Assembly: GCA_035293405.1 (NCBI GenBank)
Contig: DATDOE010000082.1
Coordinates: 1 to 64,000, forward strand
Reading direction: 5' to 3'
DNA length: 64,000 bases
Source of the DNA: Gp6-AA40 sp035293405
GTDB lineage: Bacteria; Acidobacteriota; Vicinamibacteria; Vicinamibacterales; UBA2999
Shown in pieces: positions 51,179-60,040 of the stretch. Positions within the stretch are counted from its first letter, which is position 1. Every line of letters starts with the position of its first letter. The notes below the pieces were generated by a model. The model was not told the origin of the DNA. It did no database searches and saw only the letters and a program-made list of their open reading frames with translations. Made by a program: the position numbers and the translations under genes.

Positions 51179-52270
51179 CTACTGAGGAAACGTCTTCGGC
51201 GGCGTGTCCTGATAGCCCTCTCCATCGAGTGACTGCAGGAACGCGACGATGGCATTGACGTCGGCGTCGTTCAGCGCGAGCGGCTTGATCCTGCCTCGCG
51301 TCAGGTAGGGATTCGCGATGCCGCCCTTGTTATAGAGCTCGACGACTTCCTTCAGCGTGGCGATCGAGCCGTCGTGCATGTAGGGCGGGTGCTTGCTGAC
51401 GTCGCGCAGCACGGGCGTCTTGAAGGCCCCGCGATCCTCCGGCTTCTTCGATACCGCGAACCGGCCTTCGTCCTTGAACGTCCGCGTCCGCTCGTCCCAG
51501 CCCACACCCAGGTTGTGGAACAGGCTGTCGCTGAAGCTGCTGCCAACGTGGCACTGGCTGCAGCCGGCCGTATCGAAAAACAGATCGTGGCCGCGTTTCG
51601 CCTCGGCAGACACCGCGTTCTGTTCATGGTTGAAACGCCATCGGTCGTAGGGTGAGTTGCCGCTCACACGCGTGCGCTCGTAATCGGCGATCGCCTGGGC
51701 CACGCGCTCTTTGGTGATCGCCTCGGTCCCGAAGGCTTCCTTGAAGTACGGCGTGTATCCGGGCACGCGCGACAGCGTCTGGATCATCGCCTCGTGTGTG
51801 TTCCCCATCTCGATCGGATTGGCGACCGGCCCAAGGACCTGGTCCTCGAGCGAGCCTGCGCGTCCGTCCCAGAAGAAGTGCGGGGCCAGGGTCACCGCGC
51901 GGTTGATGAAGGTGGGCGCCTTGCGAGTGCCCTTCTGGCCACCAACGCCGGTGGACACCGGCGTGATCTCCGAGAAGGCGTGCTCGGGCTTGTGGCAGGT
52001 GGCGCAGGCAACCGTGTTGTCTGCCGAGAGACGTGTGTCGTAGAAGAGCCAGCGGCCGAGGCGTACGCGAGCCGGCGGCGGAGCCTCGACGTCTTCGAAA
52101 TAGACCTCCATGCCGAGCGGCGCCGCCTTGAGCGGTTGGATGGGGCTTTCGATTTCCCAGGGTGGACCGGCCGGCGCGTTCGCCTCACGCGGCGACGAGC
52201 CACACGCCGCCACGCCGACCGCGAGAATCACCGCTCCGCCCAGCCACCGACAGAACACTTCCCTGCTCAC
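51179..52270 (-). CDS. Di-heme cytochrome c peroxidase (CcpA/MauG family) lipoprotein
   Basis: A 363-aa periplasmic di-heme protein. The GTG at 52270 gives an N-terminus with a lipoprotein signal (LGGAVILAVGVAAC). Two heme-c attachment motifs are present: CATCHKPEHAFS in the N-terminal domain and CSQCHVGSSFSD in the C-terminal domain. LGRWLFYDTRLSADN, KAPTFINRAV and PYMHDGSIATLKEVVELYNKGG are characteristic of bacterial cytochrome c peroxidases, which reduce H2O2, or of MauG-type oxidases. A start at 52339 is open but would put about 23 residues ahead of the signal. Confidence 0.92.
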   Translation of the reverse strand: MSREVFCRWLGGAVILAVGVAACGSSPREANAPAGPPWEIESPIQPLKAAPLGMEVYFEDVEAPPPARVRLGRWLFYDTRLSADNTVACATCHKPEHAFSEITPVSTGVGGQKGTRKAPTFINRAVTLAPHFFWDGRAGSLEDQVLGPVANPIEMGNTHEAMIQTLSRVPGYTPYFKEAFGTEAITKERVAQAIADYERTRVSGNSPYDRWRFNHEQNAVSAEAKRGHDLFFDTAGCSQCHVGSSFSDSLFHNLGVGWDERTRTFKDEGRFAVSKKPEDRGAFKTPVLRDVSKHPPYMHDGSIATLKEVVELYNKGGIANPYLTRGRIKPLALNDADVNAIVAFLQSLDGEGYQDTPPKTFPQ

Positions 52271-52390
52271 CTGACTTCTTCCACTTTTCAACTTTTCAAC
52301 TCTTCCACTTGGTTCGACGCGTCTTCCTCGATTGTACAATGCGCCGTTCCACAGACAGGGCCAGGGCGCTGAGGTGTGTCGATCGGAACC

Positions 52391-52750
52391 TTAGGTGGGT
52401 TTCTTGTCGCCGTTCTCCTCGAGCCAGACGGCGATCATTTCGCGGGACCACTCATGATGGTCGTTCAAGTGGACGATCATCGCCGACAGCAGCAACTGCT
52501 TCTTGCACCCCTCGATGGGGCACCGCCTGACGCTGCCTTCGAGACAGTCGAAAAAGGACACCAGGTCCTTCGTCGGCCGCTTGCCGTCCATGTCCTTGGC
52601 CAGGCGATAGATGCCTTCATAGGCGGCGCCAAGCGCGCACGAGGCGCGGCTGCCGACGAAGTAGTCGCCGAAGGCCTGCTGCGGCCGCCTCTCGGCGCCG
52701 GCGCGAATCGCCGCCGCGAGCTCTTTCCTTCCGTGATGTTCTTCAGCCAT
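52391..52750 (-). CDS. Conserved-looking protein with Cys/His motif, function unknown
   Basis: A 119-aa soluble protein without signal peptide. It contains CPIEGCKKQLLLSAMIVHLNDHHEW, a CxxxxC...HxxxHH arrangement suggestive of a zinc-binding or heme-free metal site, followed by SREMIAVWLEENG. The C-terminal LNDxHxWSRExIAxWLE pattern looks conserved, but I cannot name the family. It is encoded alone between the peroxidase gene and a divergent permease gene; nothing nearby clarifies its role. Confidence 0.7.
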   Translation of the reverse strand: MAEEHHGRKELAAAIRAGAERRPQQAFGDYFVGSRASCALGAAYEGIYRLAKDMDGKRPTKDLVSFFDCLEGSVRRCPIEGCKKQLLLSAMIVHLNDHHEWSREMIAVWLEENGDKKPT

Positions 52751-52900
52751 GACTCACTCGTAGCATGGAGGCGACTTGTGTGAGGCCATCCCCGCTCATC
52801 GCGTTCGCATCCGTCCCGCCGCTGGGACGCCATCGTCCGCAGGGGCACAGGCGAAATACCCAACTTTCCGACCGCTATCTCCGTCAAAGCATGCGCATCC

Positions 52901-52906
52901 AGGAGG
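52901..52906 (+). promoter_or_regulatory. Consensus Shine-Dalgarno before the ADOP permease gene
   Basis: AGGAGG ends 6 bases before GTG 52913 and decides that start. Confidence 0.8.
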
Positions 52907-52912
52907 TGCCGA

Positions 52913-55348
52913 GTGTCATTCTTCGTCCAGGACCTGCGGTACGCCACACGGACGCTGCGCAATAGCCCGGGATTCACGATCGTCGCCCTGTTGACGCTGG
53001 CGATCGGGATCGGCGCCAACGTCGCCATCTTCAGCTTCGTGGATGGCCTCCTCCTGAAGCCGCTGCCGTACGAGCAGGGCGACCGCATCGTGCGCGTGCT
53101 CGAAAAGCCGCCTCAGGGGGAACGCAACGGCATTTCAGCGCTGAATTTCCTCGACTGGCAGAAGGACAACACCGTCTTCGACTTCATGTCGGCGCAAACC
53201 GGAGGCGCGGTGACGCTCACTGGCGGCGCCGAACCAGTGCAGATACGCGGCGGGCGGGTGTCCGCGGACTATTTCAAAGTTTTCAACATCAAGCCGGCAC
53301 TCGGCCGCACCTTCGTCGCCGGAGAGGATCAGCTCGGCAAGCATTTCGTCGCCGTGATCAGTAATGCCCTGTGGGCAACCCAGTTCGGCTCCGACCCGAA
53401 GATCCTGAACAGCACGATCCTGCTCGACAACCAGCCCCACACCATCATCGGCGTGCTGCCCAAGGGGAGCGCGTTCGATCGGGCCGCCAACCAGATCTGG
53501 AGACCGCTCGCCTTCGAGCCCTCCAACATGACGCGGGACTTCCACTGGCTGACCTCCTTTGCCCGGCTCAAGGACGGCGTGTCGCTCAACCAGGCGCAAG
53601 CCAGCATGAACGTGATCGGCGAGCGCATTGCCAAAGACTTCCCTGCCTCGAACAAAGGCTGGGGCGTGATCGTGGAGGACTACGCCGGCACCCTGGTCGG
53701 TCCTGACATGCGCACAGGGCTGATGGTCCTCATGTCCGCATCCGGCCTCGTGCTCCTGATCGGGTGCGCCAACCTGGCGAATCTGGCGCTGGCGCGCGGC
53801 GTGTCGCGCGAGCGCGAAGTTGTGGTCCGGGCCTCGCTCGGCGCGGGGCGCTGGTCGCTCGTGCGGCAGTTCCTGACTGAGAACGTCCTGCTGTCGGTCT
53901 GCGGAGGCGCGCTGGGGATCGCCGTCGGCTACGCCACGATGAAGGGGATCGAGGCCCTGCTGCCGGAATTCTCGTTCGCCCGCGAGGCTGCGATCAGCCT
54001 GGACGGCCGGGTGATGTTGTTCGCAATCGCCGTGTCCGTGCTCACGGGCCTGCTGTTCGGCATGGCGCCCGCGGTTCAGGCCACGCGCCCTGACCTCGCT
54101 TCATCGATGAAGGACGACAGCCGGGGATCGAGCGGGAGCGCCTCGCGCAAGCGTCTCCGCGACACGCTCATCGTCGTCGAGGTAGCGCTTGCCTTCGTGC
54201 TGCTGGTGGGATCCGGCCTCATGATGCAGAGCTTCTTCCGGCTGATGAACGTGGACACCGGCTTCGACTCGACCAACCTCCTGACGATGCGTCTGCCGAC
54301 GTCAACCGATCAGTATCCCGATCCCGAGCAGTTGAACCGGTACTTGCGAGAGGTTCGCGCGGCCGTCGAAGCCGTGCCGGGCGTTCGCGAAACGGCGCTG
54401 AGCTGCGCGCCACCCATGCAGGGCTCGTGCTACGGGATGCCGATGCAGCCGGCCAACCGGCCTATGGTCGATCTCGCCAAGCGGGACGGCGGCTTCTACA
54501 AGGTCGTCAGCCCGTCCTACTTTTCCACGCTCGGCATCAAGATCATCAAGGGTCGTGCGCTCTCCGATCGCGATACCGCGAACGCGCCGCATGTCCTCGT
54601 GCTGAACGAGCGGCTGGCCAAGCGCTACTTCGAGAAGGAGGACCCGATCGGCCAGCGCATCCTGATCCAGCAAATCATCCCGGGCAAGACCGGACTCGGA
54701 CCTGACATCTCGTGGGAAGTCGTCGGCGTCATTGGCGACGAGAAGATCGGTGGACCGGCCGATGAACGCTCCTCGGGCGTGTACGTCTCGAACGAGCAGA
54801 CGCCGGTCTACGGGATGATCTTGAGCGTCCGTGCGGCGGTGAATCCGCTTGCCCTTCAGACGCCGATCACCGCCGCTATCCGCAGCGTCAACAAGGACCA
54901 GGCGATCAGCGACGTCCGCTCGGTGGACCAGATCAAGAGTCAGTCAATGGGCGGACGGCGGATTCCGTCCGTCTTGCTCGGTATCTTCGGCACCGTCGCG
55001 CTGGTACTCGCGGGCATCGGGATCTACGGCGTGATCTCGTATTCGGTGGCGCAGCGCACGCGCGAGATTGGAATTCGCGCCGCCCTGGGCGCCTCGGAAC
55101 GCATGCTCCTGCGCATGGTACTGAACCGCGGCGTCTTCCTGACCGCCATCGGCCTGGCCATTGGGCTGGCCGGGGCGCTGGGCTTGACCCGTCTGATGAC
55201 GAGCCTGCTGTTCGGCGTCGGCGCGCGCGATCCGATGACGATGGTGGCGGTGGCAATTGCGCTCGCCAGCGTGGCCCTGTTCGCGTCCTACGTGCCGGCG
55301 CGTCGTGCGACGAAGGTAGACCCGATCGTCGCGCTTCGGTACGAATGA
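52913..55348 (+). CDS. ADOP-type ABC transporter permease (MacB/FtsX family)
   Basis: An 811-aa permease with the acidobacterial duplicated orphan permease layout. It opens with FVQDLRYATRTLRNSPGFTIVALLTLAIGIGAN, a MacB-like periplasmic domain follows (about 50-250), and a first FtsX block (about 270-400) contains GCANLANLALARGVSREREVVVRASLGAG. After a linker with MKDDSRGS, the second half repeats the pattern (LIVVEVALAFVLLVGSGLM) and ends with the second FtsX block and RRATKVDPIVALRYE. No ATPase gene is adjacent, as is usual for this family. The substrate is unknown. GTG 52913 has a consensus ribosome binding site. Confidence 0.92.
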   Translation: MSFFVQDLRYATRTLRNSPGFTIVALLTLAIGIGANVAIFSFVDGLLLKPLPYEQGDRIVRVLEKPPQGERNGISALNFLDWQKDNTVFDFMSAQTGGAVTLTGGAEPVQIRGGRVSADYFKVFNIKPALGRTFVAGEDQLGKHFVAVISNALWATQFGSDPKILNSTILLDNQPHTIIGVLPKGSAFDRAANQIWRPLAFEPSNMTRDFHWLTSFARLKDGVSLNQAQASMNVIGERIAKDFPASNKGWGVIVEDYAGTLVGPDMRTGLMVLMSASGLVLLIGCANLANLALARGVSREREVVVRASLGAGRWSLVRQFLTENVLLSVCGGALGIAVGYATMKGIEALLPEFSFAREAAISLDGRVMLFAIAVSVLTGLLFGMAPAVQATRPDLASSMKDDSRGSSGSASRKRLRDTLIVVEVALAFVLLVGSGLMMQSFFRLMNVDTGFDSTNLLTMRLPTSTDQYPDPEQLNRYLREVRAAVEAVPGVRETALSCAPPMQGSCYGMPMQPANRPMVDLAKRDGGFYKVVSPSYFSTLGIKIIKGRALSDRDTANAPHVLVLNERLAKRYFEKEDPIGQRILIQQIIPGKTGLGPDISWEVVGVIGDEKIGGPADERSSGVYVSNEQTPVYGMILSVRAAVNPLALQTPITAAIRSVNKDQAISDVRSVDQIKSQSMGGRRIPSVLLGIFGTVALVLAGIGIYGVISYSVAQRTREIGIRAALGASERMLLRMVLNRGVFLTAIGLAIGLAGALGLTRLMTSLLFGVGARDPMTMVAVAIALASVALFASYVPARRATKVDPIVALRYE

Positions 55349-55421
55349 ACCGCAGATAAAGGCCTGATAGGCCGAGGAGGGGCGGCGGTTGCCGTTGACC
55401 ACTTCTGGTCATAATAGCGGC

Positions 55422-55682
55422 ATGAAGGAAGTCCGCATCGCCGACCTCAAGGCCCGCCTGAGCGAATATCTCCGCGCCGTTCGCGGTGGTGAGACCATCT
55501 CCGTGCTGGACCGTGAGACACCCGTTGCCCAGATTGTGCCGGTGCGTGGGCGGGTAGCCTTGCGGGTCCGTAAGCCAGCTCCTGGCACTCCTCCTCCGAA
55601 CCGCGTACGCCTGCCGAAGCCTCTGAAGTCGAACGTTGAGATCGTCGACCTCCTGCTCGAAGAACGGCAGGGACATCGGTGA
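55422..55682 (+). CDS. Phd/YefM-family antitoxin
   Basis: An 86-aa antitoxin. The N-terminal IADLKARLSEYLRAVRGGETISV and DRETPVAQIVPV are the standard Phd/YefM DNA-binding and dimerisation elements. The C-terminal tail with PLKSNVEIVDLLLEERQG would neutralise a toxin. ATG 55422 is chosen on similarity. Its TGA overlaps a GTG that begins VapC-like coding sequence (GTGA), the normal coupling of a vapBC pair, but the toxin gene is broken. Confidence 0.9.
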   Translation: MKEVRIADLKARLSEYLRAVRGGETISVLDRETPVAQIVPVRGRVALRVRKPAPGTPPPNRVRLPKPLKSNVEIVDLLLEERQGHR

Positions 55683-55958
55683 TCGCCTGCGTCGATGCGT
55701 CAGTGCTTCTGCGACTGGCGCTTGGCCATCCTAGCGCTAATCGCATCACTCGAGCTGGTCGACCTCGACGGTGGTGTTCTCGACCGGGCATCCCAGCCAA
55801 TGCCGACTGAACTCGGAACGCTCGACGCAATCCACCTTGCCACAGCCCTCCTCTGGAAGGAAATGACCGGTGCCCGTCTGATCATGACGACGCACGACGA
55901 GGCGCTGGCCCTCGGAGCCAAAGCGCACGGACTGTCTGTCCTGGGCGTTTCGTCGTAA
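55679..55958 (+). pseudogene. Degenerate VapC-type PIN toxin gene (internal deletion and frameshift)
   Basis: Frame 1 from GTG 55679 reads VIACVDASVLLRLALGHPSA, the start of a VapC toxin with the first catalytic Asp, but soon turns to noise. The C-terminal half continues in another frame to 55958 (VLDRASQPMPTELGTLDAIHLATALL, then LIMTTHDEALALGAKAHGL), with the later PIN Asp residues. Only about 93 codons are left of the usual 130, so roughly 35-45 central codons are missing along with the frame. The toxin should be inactive; the antitoxin upstream is intact. Confidence 0.8.
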
Positions 55959-56038
55959 GGCTTCTCCGCGCGGTGAACCGCGGTCAATTCACCTCCGTGG
56001 TAGCATCCCACCGCCACAACACCAACAGGAGCTGCACC

Positions 56039-58195
56039 ATGCTCAGTCGCCGACTCCGTCGCGTCGCCGTGGGTTTCGTCGTCGGGGCGACCCTGTCCTC
56101 GTTCCTGCTGTTCACAACCTCCCACGCACAACAAGCTGCGAACGAGGTCGCCATCGACAACGACGACATCGGCGGCGTGGTCACAGGACCGAAGGGCCCT
56201 GAGGCCGGCGTGTGGGTGATCGCCGAAACCCGGGACCTGCCGGTTCGCTACATCAAGACCGTCGTGACCGACGATCGCGGCCGCTTCGTCGTGCCGGATC
56301 TGCCCCCGGCGAGCTACACCGTATGGGCGCGTGGCTACGGACTCGTCGACAGCGTCAAGATCAATTCCAGGCCCGGACAACGCGTGAGCATCACAGCCGT
56401 CGTCGCGCCGAACGAGGCCGCCGCCGCGCACTACTACCCGGCCATCTACTGGTACTCGATGCTGAACATCCCTGCGGCCGACCAGTTCGGCGGCAAGAGC
56501 AGCATTCCCGCCCGGCTCACCCGTGAGAACTGGATCAGCTCGATGAAGAACACGGGCTGCGTCGGCTGCCATCAGCTCGGCCAGTCGGCCACGCGCACGA
56601 TCTCACCGGCGCTCGGTAGCTTCGCGTCCGGTGCCGAGGCGTGGCGTCGTCGTGTGCAGTCGGGCCAGTCGGGCCAACAGATGCTGGGGCAGCTCACCGC
56701 CCTCGGTGATCTCTCGTTCGCGAACTACGGTGACTGGACCGACCGCGTCGCCAAAGGCGAGCTGCCGTTTGCCAAGCCGGCTCGCCCCCAAGGCGTCGAG
56801 CGCAACATCGTCGTCACGCTGCGCGACTGGATGAACGAACGGCAGTACCTTCACGACCTGATTGCAAGCGACCGGCGCAACCCCACGGTCAACGCCTACG
56901 GTCCGGTCTACGGATCGCCCGAGTACAGCTCGGACATGCTGCCGATTCTCGATCCGGTCAAGAACGTGGCGACCACGTTCAAGGCGCCCGTGCGCGACCC
57001 CGAGATGCCACTCAGCCTGGGGCCCGGCCATGCCGCGGCGCTCGATGCCGCCATGCCGTCGCCCTATTGGGGAAGCGATCGGATCTGGGACACACGGGTC
57101 AACAACCACAACTCGATGTTCGGCCGGGACGGCAAGCTGTGGCTGGCGGCCTCGATCCGAGCTGCGGAGAATCCGGCGTTCTGCAAGCAGGGCTCCGATC
57201 ATCCATCGGCGAAAGCGTTTCCGATGGACCGCGCCACCCGGCATCTGGCGGTGCTGGATCCCAAGACACAGAAATACACCTTCGTCGATACGTGCTTCTC
57301 GACGCACCATCCACAGTTTGGCTACGACGCCAACGACACGCTGTGGACGAGCGGCGGCGGTCCAGTGGTGGGCTGGCTCAATACCAAGATGTTCCTCGAG
57401 ACCGGCGACGCCGCGAAGTCGCAGGGGTGGACGGCCCTCGTGCTCGACACCAACGGCAACGGGAAGCGCGACGCCTACGTCGAGCAGACCGATCCGCCCG
57501 ATCCCACGAAGGACACGCGCATCAATTCACCGTTCTACGCCGTGATGCCGAGCCCGGTCGATGGGTCCATCTGGGGTTCCACACTCGGCGTCCCGGGCGC
57601 GGTGGTGCGCCTCGTGCCGGGCTCGAATCCACCGAGCACGGCGCTCGCCGAGATCTACCGGGTGCCGATGCCAGGCTTTGGCGCGCGCGGCGCGGACATC
57701 GATCGGCAGGGCGTCGTGTGGGTCTCGCTCGGCAGCGGTCACATGGGCAGCTTCGATCGCCGCAAGTGCAAGGCGCCGCTCAACGGGCCCAAGGCCACCG
57801 GCGACCACTGCCCCGAGGGCTGGGCGTTTCACCAGTATCCCGGTCCTGGTTTCAGGGGCATCGGTGAGAACAGCGCTGAGTCGAGCTACTACTCATGGGT
57901 CGATCAGCACAACACGTTCGGGCTGGGCAACGACGTCCCCATGTCCACGGGCAACCTGAACGACGGCATCATCGCGTTCGCGGGCGGTCGCATGGTCGTG
58001 CTGCGAGTCCCCTATCCCATCGGCTTCTACGCGAAGGGCTTCGACGGACGCATCGACAATCCGAACGCCGGCTGGAAAGGGCGCGGACTCTGGGCCGCCA
58101 ACGGCGACCGTACACCGTGGCTCATCGAGGGTGGCAAGGGCACCAGGCCGCTGGCTGCGCACTTCCAGCTTCGGCCGAATCCGCTCGCGAAGTAG
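56039..58195 (+). CDS. Exported protein with carboxypeptidase-regulatory-like domain, heme-c motif and beta-propeller
   Basis: A 718-aa periplasmic protein with a signal peptide (LRRVAVGFVVGATLSSFLLFTTSHAQ). Residues about 35-115 form a carboxypeptidase regulatory-like beta-sandwich (VTDDRGRFVVPDLPPASYTVWARGYG). A CVGCHQLG motif (near residue 177) provides one c-type heme site. The C-terminal 450 residues are beta-rich with propeller-like repeats (RHLAVLDPKTQKYTFVDTCF, GADIDRQGVVWVSLGSGHMG). Homologous architecture is known in Acidobacteriota, but the enzyme activity, if any, is not established. A strong palindromic terminator follows. The ATG at 56039 begins the signal peptide. Confidence 0.82.
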   Translation: MLSRRLRRVAVGFVVGATLSSFLLFTTSHAQQAANEVAIDNDDIGGVVTGPKGPEAGVWVIAETRDLPVRYIKTVVTDDRGRFVVPDLPPASYTVWARGYGLVDSVKINSRPGQRVSITAVVAPNEAAAAHYYPAIYWYSMLNIPAADQFGGKSSIPARLTRENWISSMKNTGCVGCHQLGQSATRTISPALGSFASGAEAWRRRVQSGQSGQQMLGQLTALGDLSFANYGDWTDRVAKGELPFAKPARPQGVERNIVVTLRDWMNERQYLHDLIASDRRNPTVNAYGPVYGSPEYSSDMLPILDPVKNVATTFKAPVRDPEMPLSLGPGHAAALDAAMPSPYWGSDRIWDTRVNNHNSMFGRDGKLWLAASIRAAENPAFCKQGSDHPSAKAFPMDRATRHLAVLDPKTQKYTFVDTCFSTHHPQFGYDANDTLWTSGGGPVVGWLNTKMFLETGDAAKSQGWTALVLDTNGNGKRDAYVEQTDPPDPTKDTRINSPFYAVMPSPVDGSIWGSTLGVPGAVVRLVPGSNPPSTALAEIYRVPMPGFGARGADIDRQGVVWVSLGSGHMGSFDRRKCKAPLNGPKATGDHCPEGWAFHQYPGPGFRGIGENSAESSYYSWVDQHNTFGLGNDVPMSTGNLNDGIIAFAGGRMVVLRVPYPIGFYAKGFDGRIDNPNAGWKGRGLWAANGDRTPWLIEGGKGTRPLAAHFQLRPNPLAK

Positions 58196-58236
58196 CTCCC
58201 AATAGGCCGCGTCCGCTCTCTGCTCGATAGCCGTAG

Positions 58237-58269
58237 AGGCGGGTCTTAAGACTGTCTTAAGACCCGCCT
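58237..58269 (+). terminator. Perfect 15-bp palindrome after the propeller gene
   Basis: AGGCGGGTCTTAAGA (58237-58251), a 3-nt loop, and its exact complement (58255-58269), starting 41 bases after the stop. No T-run follows, but the stem is strong enough for a terminator or a structural repeat. Outer CGTAG and CCTCTGTACG edges resemble the element at 31847-31889. Confidence 0.75.
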
Positions 58270-58389
58270 GCCTCTGTACGGAAGTCCGCGCAGAGTCGTT
58301 TAGCAGATGAGTTGGGAGCCCACGTCTATGGAACCCGGGGTGTAGAGCCCAAGCCGCGATTCGCGGTTGGCCAGCGGCGCGAGGTCGGC

Positions 58390-59127
58390 GTGCGCCGCCG
58401 CTCGCTTCTCACCCCCTTCGCTATCGGACTCCTGGCGATGTCGTGTACGCAGACGGCCGCCGACCCACCTGCGCTTCGTCCATCCCACCGCCCGACGCTG
58501 GCGGACACGAATTGGAAGGCCATTCAGGAAGCGGAGACTTCATGGCTCGCCACATTTGCGCCACGGCGCCCTGCGCCGAGGCCTCCGTCCGGCAGTCCGT
58601 ATGTACCGACACGCGCCGAGTTGCTGCAAGAAGCGCGTCGCCGTATGGATGCCTTCGAAGAGATCTACCGGCTCTTGACAGAGTACGGGGACACGTTCGC
58701 GTCTGAGCCCGGATCACGCGCACGCGCCACGTTCCGGCTTGGGTTGTATGCCGACATACGCCTTCGCTTCCTGTCACGGCATTCTCTCAGCGAGTTTGCC
58801 GATGTTGCATCCTCCGGAGTCAGCCCGGAAGCGTTTGAGGCGAGTCAGGTTGCATTCCGCGAGGAACTCGCCCGGCTCGACCGAAGGGCGGCACGTTACC
58901 GTGCGCCAGAACAGTTGTACCAAACGCTCCTCGACGACCCTGGCAGCAAAGATACGACCTGGGGCGCAGAGGCCCTGCGTATCGTCGTGCAGCGCGCAAT
59001 CGAGCTTCAGCCTAGCGCTGACATCGATGTGCCTGATGGGGGTCGTGACCTGTTGGGGCAATCGGCGGCGCAGGATATTCGCAATCAAGTTCTCGGCATG
59101 CTGAATTCCGATCAGCGACTGCCATGA
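58390..59127 (+). CDS. Lipoprotein of unknown function
   Basis: A 245-aa exported lipoprotein. GTG 58390 gives VRRRSLLTPFAIGLLAMSC with lipobox Cys19 (an in-frame start at 58312 would add 26 residues). After a Pro-rich linker the protein is helical (ARRRMDAFEEIYRLLTEYGD, ARLDRRAARYRAPEQLYQTLL). I do not recognise a family. Its stop overlaps the reading of the next gene (ATGA at 59124-59127), so the two are a pair. Confidence 0.7.
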   Translation: MRRRSLLTPFAIGLLAMSCTQTAADPPALRPSHRPTLADTNWKAIQEAETSWLATFAPRRPAPRPPSGSPYVPTRAELLQEARRRMDAFEEIYRLLTEYGDTFASEPGSRARATFRLGLYADIRLRFLSRHSLSEFADVASSGVSPEAFEASQVAFREELARLDRRAARYRAPEQLYQTLLDDPGSKDTTWGAEALRIVVQRAIELQPSADIDVPDGGRDLLGQSAAQDIRNQVLGMLNSDQRLP

Positions 59128-59129
59128 GT

Positions 59130-59134
59130 GGAGG
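59130..59134 (+). promoter_or_regulatory. Ribosome binding site of the beta-barrel gene
   Basis: GGAGG lies 4 bases before ATG 59139. It makes that start more likely than the ATG at 59124, which would place the site inside the coding region. Confidence 0.65.
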
Positions 59135-59138
59135 CTTC

Positions 59139-60011
59139 ATGTCCAGACTGAGATCTGCATCGAAGGTCGCATCCATCGTCCCGGTGGTGTGTATGGTCTT
59201 GTTCTCTCTGCCAGCCAGGGCGCAGAATGTCACGGGAATCAGCTCACCACGCGAGAGAACTGTCGATTCCGCGACGCGGATCGTAACCGAAGACACGACA
59301 CCCCAAACACGAATCGCGGTGCCTGTCGGAGTAGGAGCGGATCTCGGATCCGGCGATCAGAAGGGTGTTGCTCCCGCTCTCGGATTCCAACTCTGGAAGA
59401 GCGACCACTATTTCATCGGTGCTTTCTTTACTGTGGCGGCAACCGATCCCACCGTCTCTGATGCGTACGGTGGGTTTGTCCTGAATCCACCACTCAAAGG
59501 GCGTTCGTTCTACGTCTCAGGCAACTACATGCTGAACAATCGGAAAGACATGACTCCGCCAGTCCTCTTCGGCATTGGAGGTCGTTGGGGCACGACGAGC
59601 TCTTCGTTCGAGTTCACACCGACTGGAGGCACCGCCATCAAGCAGGATGGCTTCGGAGTCGTGGCCTCCCTCACCGCCCAGGTCGTGAGCAAGACTCACT
59701 ACATCTCCCTTGGCGACGGCGATCAGAGGAGTGAATTTCAGCTGGGCGTTGAGTTGGGCCCGACATGGCGACTACTCGGGGGCGACCTCTCTGAGAATGA
59801 CAGCTTTCGCAGTCAACTGCTTGGGACGGACAAGTCGTCGTTTGCGGGCTTTGAGATGACGTTCTTCCTTCGCGTCAATGCGGTCCAGCCGTTTGCCAGG
59901 TTCACGAACTTCAGCCGTCCTGATGGTGTCGTTGTCCCCGGCTTGACGGGGCGTCAGGTTGTGTGGGGCATCAACGTGGCCTCCGCTCTCTTCAATGCGA
60001 AGACGGACTGA
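59139..60011 (+). CDS. Probable outer-membrane beta-barrel protein, function unknown
   Basis: A 290-aa exported protein with signal peptide MSRLRSASKVASIVPVVCMVLFSLPARAQ. The rest consists of alternating hydrophobic and polar strands with aromatic ends (FQLWKSDHYFIGAFFTVAA, GRSFYVSGNYML, GFGVVASLTAQVVSKTHYISLGD, FAGFEMTFFLRVNAVQPFARF), as in small outer-membrane barrels. The final residues do not end in the usual Phe/Trp. It is coupled to the lipoprotein gene directly upstream, suggesting a lipoprotein-barrel pair. No similarity to a named porin could be seen. Confidence 0.65.
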   Translation: MSRLRSASKVASIVPVVCMVLFSLPARAQNVTGISSPRERTVDSATRIVTEDTTPQTRIAVPVGVGADLGSGDQKGVAPALGFQLWKSDHYFIGAFFTVAATDPTVSDAYGGFVLNPPLKGRSFYVSGNYMLNNRKDMTPPVLFGIGGRWGTTSSSFEFTPTGGTAIKQDGFGVVASLTAQVVSKTHYISLGDGDQRSEFQLGVELGPTWRLLGGDLSENDSFRSQLLGTDKSSFAGFEMTFFLRVNAVQPFARFTNFSRPDGVVVPGLTGRQVVWGINVASALFNAKTD

Positions 60012-60040
60012 CTGCTCCCCACATCACGACTCGGAAGCTG

